DNA from: Leucobacter sp. OLIS6 | GTDB taxonomy: Bacteria > Actinomycetota > Actinomycetes > Actinomycetales > Microbacteriaceae | Assembly (NCBI RefSeq): GCF_002752355.1 | Contig: NZ_MRAV01000011.1 | Span: 62,001 to 126,000 of the forward strand | Length of the DNA stretch: 64,000 bases | Reading direction: 5' to 3' | Part shown: piece after piece, positions 56,872 through 64,000 of the stretch | Layout of the letters: the number at the start of each line of letters is the position of its first letter | How positions within the stretch are numbered: the first letter of the stretch is position 1 | Program-made: the position numbers and the translations under genes | Notes under the pieces: generated by a model | What the model was told of the DNA's origin: nothing | The model's input: the letters and a program-made list of their open reading frames with translations, nothing else | Databases searched by the model: none

Positions 56872-58035
56872 ATGAATACTCGTACGCGCGGCCTCGCGCT
56901 GATCCCGGGCCTCGCGCTCGTCCTGGCGGTGCCGCTGCTCGGCGCGCCGGCCGCGTCCGCCGCGGAGACCGATATCTCGGTCACCTACTCGACCCAGAAC
57001 AACGCGAACGCCGCGATCGACGGCAGCACCACCGTGCACGGCCGGGTCGGTCAGACGCGCGACGACATGCGGGTCACCTACACGATCAAGAGCGACACCG
57101 TGAAGTACCCGATCCCGGTGCTCACCTACACGGGCGATTTCACCGACAGCTCCGACGCGACCTACACGTTCCGCTTCGGCTGCGACGCCACCGTGCCCGG
57201 CAGCGACTGCGCGGGGTACCAGTACCAGGTCGACGCGATGAACGCCGTCGCGGCCACGCTCGACGGCCGGAGCATCTCCGGGTTCACCGCGGACGTGACC
57301 CCGATCATCATGACCTTCGGCGGCGACGTGCCTCCCGGCATCACCGGCACGGTGACGGCCTCGGTCAACTCGAGCGTTCCCGGAACGGGGCAGCTCGAGT
57401 TCTTCCTCCAGGAAGGTCAGCAGGCCGGCGCGGAGCGGCTCTCGCCGACGGCGGTGACCCCGCTCTCGATCACCCGGCCCGAGCTCGCCGCCAAGTCGGC
57501 CTCGTCGTTCTGCGCCGCGGATCTCGCGGAGCACGTCGAGGGCACGACGAAGTACACGCCGACCGGTTTCGGGCGCTCGACCTTCGACGTCTCGGCGACC
57601 GTGACTGACGCCGGCATCCTTCCCGATGACACGACCGCGGTCGGCACCGATCCCGCGGCGCTCCGCTTCAGCGTGCAGAACGGTGCGACGAACCTGACCG
57701 AGGCCCAGCTCGAGACGACGCTGCTCGCCGCCGCCCCCGGCACCTACCAGGTGGCGGGCTCGTACACCGCGCCCGACGGCGTCGCAGCCCCCGGCATCTC
57801 GACCGGCGTCACCGTGCTCGGCGCCGATGCCGCCGAGTGCTGGTCGACCAGCGAGGTAAAGCCGCCGGTAACCCCGAAGCCCGAGAAGCCGAAGCCGACT
57901 CCGACCGCTCCGGCACCCGAGCTCGCCAAGACCGGTGCCGACGGACAGAACGCGCTCCTCGCGGGCGGAGCGGGCATCGGCCTGCTCGGCGCGGCGCTGA
58001 TCGCGGGCGCACTGGTGCGCCGCCGCGCGATCTGA
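56872..58035 (+). CDS. sortase-anchored surface protein (LAKTG)
   Basis: 387 aa. Signal peptide (about 1–30, ending A-A-S-A-A-E), a beta-rich extracellular region with three Cys-containing segments (F-G-C-D-A, S-D-C-A-G, S-F-C-A-A), a Pro/Lys/Thr linker and L-A-K-T-G (about 351) followed by a hydrophobic helix and R-R-R-A-I. L-A-x-T-G is the classical class E sortase signal. No domain family recognised for residues 31–330. AGAAGGAG precedes the ATG. Middle gene of the surface operon. Confidence 0.88.
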   Translation: MNTRTRGLALIPGLALVLAVPLLGAPAASAAETDISVTYSTQNNANAAIDGSTTVHGRVGQTRDDMRVTYTIKSDTVKYPIPVLTYTGDFTDSSDATYTFRFGCDATVPGSDCAGYQYQVDAMNAVAATLDGRSISGFTADVTPIIMTFGGDVPPGITGTVTASVNSSVPGTGQLEFFLQEGQQAGAERLSPTAVTPLSITRPELAAKSASSFCAADLAEHVEGTTKYTPTGFGRSTFDVSATVTDAGILPDDTTAVGTDPAALRFSVQNGATNLTEAQLETTLLAAAPGTYQVAGSYTAPDGVAAPGISTGVTVLGADAAECWSTSEVKPPVTPKPEKPKPTPTAPAPELAKTGADGQNALLAGGAGIGLLGAALIAGALVRRRAI

Positions 58036-58054
58036 ACGATCATTCTCTGAAAGG

Positions 58055-58084
58055 AGGTGCGCCGGACGCCCGTCCGGCGCACCT
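58055..58084 (+). terminator. intergenic hairpin in the surface operon, 2
   Basis: AGGTGCGCCGGAC, GCCC loop, then the exact complement: a perfect 13-bp stem, 19 bases after the stop codon. A consensus-like AAAGGAGGTG overlaps its left arm, though no start codon follows at ribosome-binding distance. Confidence 0.6.
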
Positions 58085-58155
58085 CGCCCACCCCTGACAG
58101 GTCGGTCCCCTCCCACGGGATCGGGCTCCTCTCGAGGTCGAAGGAACACCCGCTC

Positions 58156-61100
58156 ATGAAAATCGTCAATCGGGCCGCGGTCGCGGCCGGGCTCGTCGTC
58201 GGTCTGCTGCTCGGCCTGCTCGGCGTTCCCGTCGCGGCGACCGCCGCGAGCGGGACCTTCGACTCGGTGAAGCTCACCAAGATCGCCGACGGATACTCCT
58301 TCGCGAACAATCCCGTCGACCCGAACAACTCGAACGGCGTCGTCGGCGTGCGCGACCTCGTCGGGTTCGAGATCCAGGCGACGACCACCGGCGCGGTCAA
58401 CGGCGCGACGATGACGCTGAAGAAGCCGAGCTGCTGGGTGTGGGACGCCTCGGTCGATCAAAACCTCACCTTCAACCTGAACGGCGGGCAGACGACCGGC
58501 TCGGTCGCGCATCCGGACGCCGACACCATCGTCGTCACGTGGACCCAGGCGGCGAACGGCGTCGTGCTGACCCAGCCGTTCCGCGCCAAGGCGGGCGAGG
58601 GCTGCGCCGACGGGTCCACCTGGACCCCCGAACTGACCGTCACCGATGATTCGGGAACGCAGACCCAGACGCTCCCTGCGATCACCGTCCGCTCCGTCGC
58701 GAGCGCCGACATCTCGCTCCAGGCCGTGGGCGCACCGTCGATCCAGGCCAGCCACTGGTTCGCGGGCCCCGAGTTCGGTCCGGGCGGGGCGGGTCCGGCG
58801 CTGGTGCAGCGGTGGGACATCCGCCTGCAGCCCGATACGCTCTCGAAGGTCGGCTACGCGGATCCGAACGGCAACATCACTTTCACGGTGGCCTACTCGG
58901 GACCCCGATCCTCCTTCGAGCTCCCGCGCAACAACAGCACGCAGGTGCCCGTCGGCGGCGGATGCTGGGCGTTCGTGGGCCCCAACCCCTACAACAACAA
59001 CCAGTACTACCCGTCGAGCAGCGCTCAGACGGTGACCATCACGATGAAGAAGAACCCGGCGTGCGAGGCGATGCTGGCGGATCAGGGCAACGTCCTGCAG
59101 ATCTATTCCTTCACTCCGCAGAAGGTGCTCGAGGACGACTACGGCTGCCAGGCCACGCTCAGCGCGCACGTCGCCGCCGGATCCTGGGTCGACGCCAACG
59201 GACGCCCCATCGCCGACTCGAACCCGAACAACAACGATGCGAACCGGGCGCTCGCGTGCCAGACCGTCGAGTACGGCTACCAGCAGGGGGCCTCGTACTT
59301 CACCCCGAAGGTCGCGGGCGCCGACCTCGTCGACGCGTATCCGTGGCGCAGCACCGCGCAGCCGATCGTGCGCACTCCGGCCGTTGCGGAGTGGGCCCTC
59401 CTCGCCGACATCAACAACCTCGGGTACATCGGCAAGGACGGCACCTTCACGAGCGAGACGATCTACGTGCCCGAGGAGCCCGCGCTGACCAACGTCACGA
59501 GCTTCCACCTCTGGGACCCGACGAAGCAGCGCCTCGACGTGGCCCACCTCGACGGCGCCGTGCTCGGCGCGGTCGCCCCGAGCTCGAGCTCCGCGGCCAC
59601 CGATCCGTCGATGGACACCCGCGCGTTCCCCGCATCCTCGTACACGGTGCAGTGCACCGTCGACTTCACCGGGACGAACTCGGGGGCCGCGCCGACGATG
59701 ACCTGGGCCGACTGCGACTCGCTCGATCCCGCGAAGATCAGCGGGCTCCGATTCCTCCGGGCAGGATCCTTCACCGGCGAGAACTTCGGGGTGAACTTCC
59801 CGAACTCGAAGCTGCTGTTCTCGCAGGTCCCGATGATCGCCGTCGGCCAGATCGGGGAACGGCTGCCGACCATCACGCGCTGGCTCGCCGACGAGTTCGC
59901 GTCGAAGCCCGCCCGCCAGAACACGGTGAACACCGAGATCATCGGCAACGTGCTGCGCATCTCGAAGGACGCCGCGGAGTCGCAGGCGATGCCCGAAGAC
60001 GAGCTCCACTACACGATCAAGCCGACCGTGGCACCCGGCGCGGGCACCTTCGTCCCCTACGCGGTCGATGACCTGCGGGTGGTGGACACCCTCGACATCG
60101 GCGTGCTCAGCGTCGACGTGTCGAACGTCGATCCGTTCTGGACGGTGACCCAGACGCCGGCCGACCTCGGGCCCGACGGGGTCCCGTACACGGCCGACGA
60201 TGTGAGCGGCATCGTGCTGACCTTCACCCCGGCGGGTGCGGTGCGCACCGATACCGCTCTGCCCCCGATCACCTACTCCGGCAAGCTCGGGGTGCTCCTG
60301 CCCCCGCAGGCCGCGCCCTACAGCGCGACCGTCACGAACACCGCCAGAGTCTCGGCGACCGGCATGGACCCCGAGGTGGCCGCCGGTGTCTCGCCGAAGC
60401 GCCACTCCGACACGGCGACGGTGCTCGCGGGCACCCCGCAGGCGGCGTTCTTCTCGAAGCAGCTCATCTCCGCTCCCGAGATCGAGGTCGAGGACGTCCC
60501 CGCCGCGTGGCGCGTGCAGTGGGTCAACTACAACAACTACGACCTCGGGCAGGGCCGTTTCGTCGACGTGTTCCCGTTCGACGGCGATGGACGCGGGAGT
60601 GCGTTCAGCGGTACGGCGAAGCTCGCGAGCATCGGCCGCGTCGGCGCGGCGAAGCAGCCGGGAACGGTGTTCGAGCTGACCGAGGCGGCACCCGCGGGCA
60701 TCGGCGCCTCACCGGCGACGGGGACCAACTGGGTCGTCGTCGATCCCGCGGATCCGACCGGATGGCCGGCGCACCCGACTGCGATCCGGGTGACCGTCCC
60801 GAACATCCAGGCCAGCACGCAGGGCTACGGCGCGGTCGATCTCGGCTTCGAGGTCGACGGTCAGGTCAAGAACGATATCTACCACAACGACGCCTCCGGC
60901 ACGGTCCAGGACCCGGTGCAGGGGCGGACGATCAACCTCGGCGAGAAGGCGGCGGACCCGGTCAAGGTCGTCGCGAGTTCGATCGCGGGCGTCGCCTGGG
61001 TGGATCGCAATTCCGACGGCGTGCGCCAGGACACCGAGGCGCTCCTTCCGGGCGTCACCGTTCGTCTCTTCCGCGACGGCGATCGGAGCACCGCCTTCCG

Positions 61101-63534
61101 CACCGCGACGACCGACGCGAACGGCGCCTATCGATTCACCCAGCTCCACAGCTCGGACTACCAGGTGGTCTTCGACGCGGACGAGCTCCGGGCCAAGGGG
61201 TACCGCCTCACCGACCAGGGGGTCGGAACGGATCGCACGATCGACTCCGACGCGGACGTCGACTCCGGCGAGGTCGATGAGCTCGCGCTTCCGCGTTCCA
61301 CCGACGTCGCGCACCTCGACGCGGGTGTGATCCCCATCGGGCTCCAGGCCGCGGTCGACGCCGATGCCTCCCTGACCCGCACGTTCGGCTGGAACATCGA
61401 GAAGACGGCCGTCAATCGCGACTCGCTCGCCGTCGACCCGGCCACGGGCGCGACCCGGATCGACTACGCGGTGACGACGACCGAGGGGAAGGCGATCGAT
61501 TCGAACGCCCGGCTCTCGGGCACGGTCACGGTCACGAACCCGTCGGACACGAAGACCTACACCTTCACGGCAACTGCGGTCGCCGACGGGACCGGACTCA
61601 GCTGCACCGTCACCGGGGGCAGCGGCCGGCAGATCGCGCCCGGCGCCCAGCTCTCGCTGCCGTACTCCTGCACCGGTGCTCCGGGGAGCGATCTGGACCG
61701 CACCGTGACCGTGACGGTCGCCGCGAGCGACCTCGACCCGATCACCGGCCAGCCGGTCGAACCGGCGACGGCGAGCGTCGATACCAGCTATCGGGTCTCC
61801 GAGGTCAACAAGACGGTGAACGTCACCGATACCGCGACGATCGCCGGCGCGACCACGGATCGGAGCTTCGGCCCGTACACCTGGAGCGCGGAAGGGACCG
61901 AGCACGCCGAGCGGTACAGCGTCGACGCGACGGTGCCCGCCGGAGACTGCCTCGGTGTCGACAACACGGCGAAGATCATCGAGACGGGCCAGTCCGACAC
62001 CGAATCGGTGAACGCCTGCCTGCCCGTGGACCTGGCGGTCGGGAAGAACGTCGTCACCGGACTGCAGCGCAGCTACGGGTGGAGCCTGTCGAAGCGACTG
62101 ACCAACCCCACCGTGCAGCTCGACGCGGACGGGAAGGCGACGCTCGAGTACGCCGTCACCCTGACCGAGGGCGCGAAGACGGATGCGGCCTGGACGATGA
62201 ACGGCACGGTCACCGTGCAGAACCCCAACCGCTACAAGAGCGTGCAGGCCTCGCTGTCCGATACGCCCGACATCGGCGGGGGTGCGGACTGCGTCTTCGC
62301 CGCGGGCGCCACCGTGACCCTCGCCGCGGGTGAGACCCGCGCGCTGGCGTACTCCTGCTCCTTCACCTCCGAGCCCGCCTACGCGGGCACGAACACCGCG
62401 AAGGTGACTTGGCGGAGCGACGTTCCCGGAAGCGACCGCGCCCTGACCGTCGACCGAGCGGCCGAGGCTACGGCCGAGATCCGCGAGGCCGACTGGAACC
62501 TGACCGAGTTCCGCAGGACCGTCTCGGTGCGCGACCTCATGAAGATCGGCGGGAAGGCCGCCCCGGTACGCGACTTCGGTCCGTACACCTGGAGCGCGGA
62601 AGGGACGACCCACGTGGAGCGGTACTCGGTGCCGGTGCAGGTGGATCCCGGAACGTGCCTGGCGGTGGACAACGGGGCGACGATCCGTGAGCTCGGCGTC
62701 ACGGCGAGCACGCAGCACACGCTCTGCAGGCAGGCCCCCCTTGCCGTGGCCGATACGGCCACGGCGAGCAAGGTGCGGGTGTTCGGCTGGGCGATCGACA
62801 AGCGGCTCGACAACCGCGACGACATCGCTCGCGACGCCAGCCCCGAGTCGGTCGACGCGCGCTACTCGGTGACCGTCACGGAGCGCGGATTCACCGACTC
62901 GGCGCACCAGCTCTCGGGAACCGTCCTGCTGACGAACCCGAACACGTTCCGCGCGCTGACCGTGAGCGTGCAGGACCTCACCGATATCGACGGGCTGGAG
63001 TGCCGCATCGAGGGGGCGCAGAAGGTGTTGATCCCGGCTTCGGGAACGGCGCGCGTGCCCTATCGATGCACCGGCGCCCCCTCGGCCGGAGCCGATGCGA
63101 AGCATCTCATCCGGGTCACCGGCACCGGGATCGACCCGATCGACCACGGGACCGCGGTGAAGTACCGGACCTCCGAGGTCGACCGGAAGGTCACCGTCTC
63201 GGACGACCGGTTCCGCTTCGATCCGGCGTGGCGGATCACCTGGAGCGCTGCGGGCACGGAGCATCGACGCGAGTACTCGATCCCCGTGCGCACGGAGGCG
63301 GGATCCTGCCAGGTGTTCACCAACACGGCGTCGCTCGGTCCGAAGGCGCCTGCGTCGACGGCCTCGTTCGAGATCTGCGCTCCCAGCGGCGCGGGCGGCA
63401 CCGGGCAGGGGTTCCTCGATCGGCTCTCCACCACGGGCGCCGGCGGGTGGGGCCTCATGATCGGGACGGGAGCGCTGCTGGCCGCAGCCGGTGCGCTCCT
63501 GGTGCTCCGTGCGCGACGGAGGCCGCGCGCATAG
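58156..63534 (+). CDS. giant sortase-anchored surface protein with SdrD B-like domain and three long repeats
   Basis: 1792 aa. Signal peptide (about 1–35, ending A-T-A-A-S); a long beta-rich adhesin-like region (35–940). One SdrD B-like domain (about 943–1058) opens G-V-A-W-V-D-R-N-S-D-G-V-R and contains T-D-A-N-G-A-Y-R-F. Three tandem repeats of about 230 residues start near 1074, 1304 and 1540 (F-G-W-N-I-E-K, Y-G-W-S-L-S-K, F-G-W-A-I-D-K), two containing F-G-P-Y-T-W-S-A-E-G-T. L-S-T-T-G lies at about 1756, then a membrane helix and R-A-R-R-R tail. Likely a cell-wall-anchored stalk or adhesin. AAGGAA lies 11 bases before the ATG. Last gene of the operon. Confidence 0.9.
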   Translation: MKIVNRAAVAAGLVVGLLLGLLGVPVAATAASGTFDSVKLTKIADGYSFANNPVDPNNSNGVVGVRDLVGFEIQATTTGAVNGATMTLKKPSCWVWDASVDQNLTFNLNGGQTTGSVAHPDADTIVVTWTQAANGVVLTQPFRAKAGEGCADGSTWTPELTVTDDSGTQTQTLPAITVRSVASADISLQAVGAPSIQASHWFAGPEFGPGGAGPALVQRWDIRLQPDTLSKVGYADPNGNITFTVAYSGPRSSFELPRNNSTQVPVGGGCWAFVGPNPYNNNQYYPSSSAQTVTITMKKNPACEAMLADQGNVLQIYSFTPQKVLEDDYGCQATLSAHVAAGSWVDANGRPIADSNPNNNDANRALACQTVEYGYQQGASYFTPKVAGADLVDAYPWRSTAQPIVRTPAVAEWALLADINNLGYIGKDGTFTSETIYVPEEPALTNVTSFHLWDPTKQRLDVAHLDGAVLGAVAPSSSSAATDPSMDTRAFPASSYTVQCTVDFTGTNSGAAPTMTWADCDSLDPAKISGLRFLRAGSFTGENFGVNFPNSKLLFSQVPMIAVGQIGERLPTITRWLADEFASKPARQNTVNTEIIGNVLRISKDAAESQAMPEDELHYTIKPTVAPGAGTFVPYAVDDLRVVDTLDIGVLSVDVSNVDPFWTVTQTPADLGPDGVPYTADDVSGIVLTFTPAGAVRTDTALPPITYSGKLGVLLPPQAAPYSATVTNTARVSATGMDPEVAAGVSPKRHSDTATVLAGTPQAAFFSKQLISAPEIEVEDVPAAWRVQWVNYNNYDLGQGRFVDVFPFDGDGRGSAFSGTAKLASIGRVGAAKQPGTVFELTEAAPAGIGASPATGTNWVVVDPADPTGWPAHPTAIRVTVPNIQASTQGYGAVDLGFEVDGQVKNDIYHNDASGTVQDPVQGRTINLGEKAADPVKVVASSIAGVAWVDRNSDGVRQDTEALLPGVTVRLFRDGDRSTAFRTATTDANGAYRFTQLHSSDYQVVFDADELRAKGYRLTDQGVGTDRTIDSDADVDSGEVDELALPRSTDVAHLDAGVIPIGLQAAVDADASLTRTFGWNIEKTAVNRDSLAVDPATGATRIDYAVTTTEGKAIDSNARLSGTVTVTNPSDTKTYTFTATAVADGTGLSCTVTGGSGRQIAPGAQLSLPYSCTGAPGSDLDRTVTVTVAASDLDPITGQPVEPATASVDTSYRVSEVNKTVNVTDTATIAGATTDRSFGPYTWSAEGTEHAERYSVDATVPAGDCLGVDNTAKIIETGQSDTESVNACLPVDLAVGKNVVTGLQRSYGWSLSKRLTNPTVQLDADGKATLEYAVTLTEGAKTDAAWTMNGTVTVQNPNRYKSVQASLSDTPDIGGGADCVFAAGATVTLAAGETRALAYSCSFTSEPAYAGTNTAKVTWRSDVPGSDRALTVDRAAEATAEIREADWNLTEFRRTVSVRDLMKIGGKAAPVRDFGPYTWSAEGTTHVERYSVPVQVDPGTCLAVDNGATIRELGVTASTQHTLCRQAPLAVADTATASKVRVFGWAIDKRLDNRDDIARDASPESVDARYSVTVTERGFTDSAHQLSGTVLLTNPNTFRALTVSVQDLTDIDGLECRIEGAQKVLIPASGTARVPYRCTGAPSAGADAKHLIRVTGTGIDPIDHGTAVKYRTSEVDRKVTVSDDRFRFDPAWRITWSAAGTEHRREYSIPVRTEAGSCQVFTNTASLGPKAPASTASFEICAPSGAGGTGQGFLDRLSTTGAGGWGLMIGTGALLAAAGALLVLRARRRPRA

Positions 63535-63548
63535 CGGATGATCGACCG

Positions 63549-63588
63549 GACGCGGCGCGGGAGAATTCGAATTCTCCCGCGCCGCGTC
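63549..63588 (+). terminator. 40-bp perfect palindrome ending the surface operon
   Basis: Perfect palindrome centred at 63568/63569 (TTCGAA centre), 14 bases after the stop codon. In RNA it forms a stem of up to 18–19 bp. Its right edge overlaps the GTCAC element of promoter motif 3. Confidence 0.8.
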
Positions 63589-63613
63589 ACCTTTGCACCG
63601 CCCCCGGCACTCT
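63586..63613 (+). promoter_or_regulatory. ECF-type promoter motif 3 (orphan)
   Basis: GTCAC (63586–63590), 17 bases, CACTCT (63608–63613). Same elements and spacing as motifs 1 and 2, but no rightward gene follows before a strong hairpin at 63715. Confidence 0.6.
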
Positions 63614-63619
63614 CAATGC

Positions 63620-63745
63620 GAAGAAGTCGAATACGGCAGAGAGTCCCCCTACTCGAGTCCCGGCTCTTCACCCACCGGCTCGCAGTTCCCCCCTTCTTGC
63701 CGCAGCCGGCACGGATGGGCGTTCCTCCCCGGGAGGAACGCCCAT
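63620..63745 (+). ncRNA. possible small RNA under the ECF promoter
   Basis: Inferred transcript of about 125 nt from just behind promoter motif 3 to the hairpin at 63715–63745. No protein-like open frame with a ribosome binding site is present. The boundaries are estimates. Confidence 0.35.
63715..63745. terminator. hairpin terminator before the SorC-type gene end
   Basis: ATGGGCGTTCCTCCC, C loop position, GGGAGGAACGCCCAT: a 15-bp perfect stem. It lies five bases beyond the stop codon of the minus-strand regulator gene and can act in both directions. Confidence 0.8.
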
Positions 63746-63749
63746 TCCC

Positions 63750-64000
63750 TTACCCTGCTCCGCTCCGCTCGCCCTCCAGCGCGAGCCACGCGAGCTCCTC
63801 GTCGACGACGAGCTCGGTGATGATCCCGGCCGCGAGGGCGCCGCGCAGGCTCTGCAGCTTGGCGGCTCCCGAGACGACGCAGATGCGGCGGGGGATCCGG
63901 CGCACGATGTCGAAGGAGGGGCCGCTCGATCGTTCGTTCAGGGGGATCCCGTCGGTGCTGCCGTCTTCGCGGAAGAACTGGGTGGCGCAGTCGCCGACCA
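63750..64000 (-). CDS. SorC/DeoR-type sugar-binding transcriptional regulator (5' part outside window)
   Basis: C-terminal 82 codons. V-G-D-C-A-T-Q-F-F, L-N-E-R-S, R-R-I-P-R-R-I-C-V-V-S-G-A-A-K and A-L-A-A-G-I-I-T-E-L-V-V-D-E-E-L-A match the C-terminal effector-binding domain of SorC regulators, which bind phosphorylated sugars and control sugar catabolic genes. The DNA-binding domain and the target genes lie to the right, outside the window. Confidence 0.85.
   Translation of the reverse strand, partial: VGDCATQFFREDGSTDGIPLNERSSGPSFDIVRRIPRRICVVSGAAKLQSLRGALAAGIITELVVDEELAWLALEGERSGAG

Overview
The window is the replication-origin region of a high-GC actinobacterium. Gene content and order point to Micrococcales, most likely Microbacteriaceae (Leucobacter-like; the genus is inference). 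Evidence: mycothiol deacetylase mshB, crgA, DUF3566 and DUF6049 genes, class E sortase, PASTA kinases, and the actinobacterial order cca–DUF6049–trxB–trxA–parB–parA–rsmG–jag–yidC–yidD–rnpA–rpmH / dnaA–dnaN–recF–dciA–gyrB–gyrA–DUF3566–tRNA-Ile–tRNA-Ala … ppiA … crgA … trpG / pknB–pknA–pbpA–rodA–pstP–fhaB–fhaA–tRNA-Leu. No insertion sequence, prophage or CRISPR array was seen.

Layout. 1–721: ssb (cut by the window edge) and rpsF. 866–4.0 kb: membrane protein, mshB and cca on the minus strand. 4.1–7.7 kb: DUF6049 protein, trxB, trxA; murJ, often found here, is absent. 7.8–13.4 kb: SRPBCC protein, parB/parA, rsmG, jag, yidC, yidD, rnpA, rpmH. 13.4–15.9 kb: dnaA and oriC (15287–15875). 15.9–25.4 kb: dnaN, recF, dciA, a 1.3-kb region without a credible gene, gyrB, gyrA, DUF3566, two tRNAs. 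25.6–32.2 kb: secreted subtilase, hydrolase, Nudix protein, cyclophilin, rhomboid protease, crgA. 32.3–37.9 kb: tightly overlapping NAD operon nrtR–nadA–nadB–nadC–cysteine desulfurase. 38–39.7 kb: class E sortase, small membrane protein, trpG. 39.8–49.3 kb: arr and the growth/division operon. 49.6–51.2 kb: tRNA-Leu, VIT family protein, lipoprotein. 51.3–63.7 kb: an accessory cell-surface locus. The end carries the 3' part of a SorC-type regulator.

Two things stand out. (1) The 51.3–63.7 kb locus. An ECF sigma factor is fused in one chain to a zinc anti-sigma-like motif, membrane segment(s) and a C-terminal Ig-like domain. It lies next to three secreted, repeat-rich proteins ending in LSTTG or LAKTG sorting signals. 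The same bipartite motif GTCAC-N17-CACTCT, with identical spacing, lies upstream of the sigma gene (51274), upstream of the first surface protein (53108) and after the last one (63586). The third copy precedes only ~130 bp and a strong hairpin, so a small RNA is possible. I read this as a self-regulated surface-remodelling system. (2) Five perfect parS sites lie near oriC. Three sit inside recF, in frame, each encoding V-S-R-E-T in what looks like a linker insertion. One overlaps the GTG start of rsmG. One is the core of a 30-bp palindrome behind dciA.

At least nine genes have a TANNNT -10 box ending 6–7 nt before the start codon, so leaderless transcription appears common.
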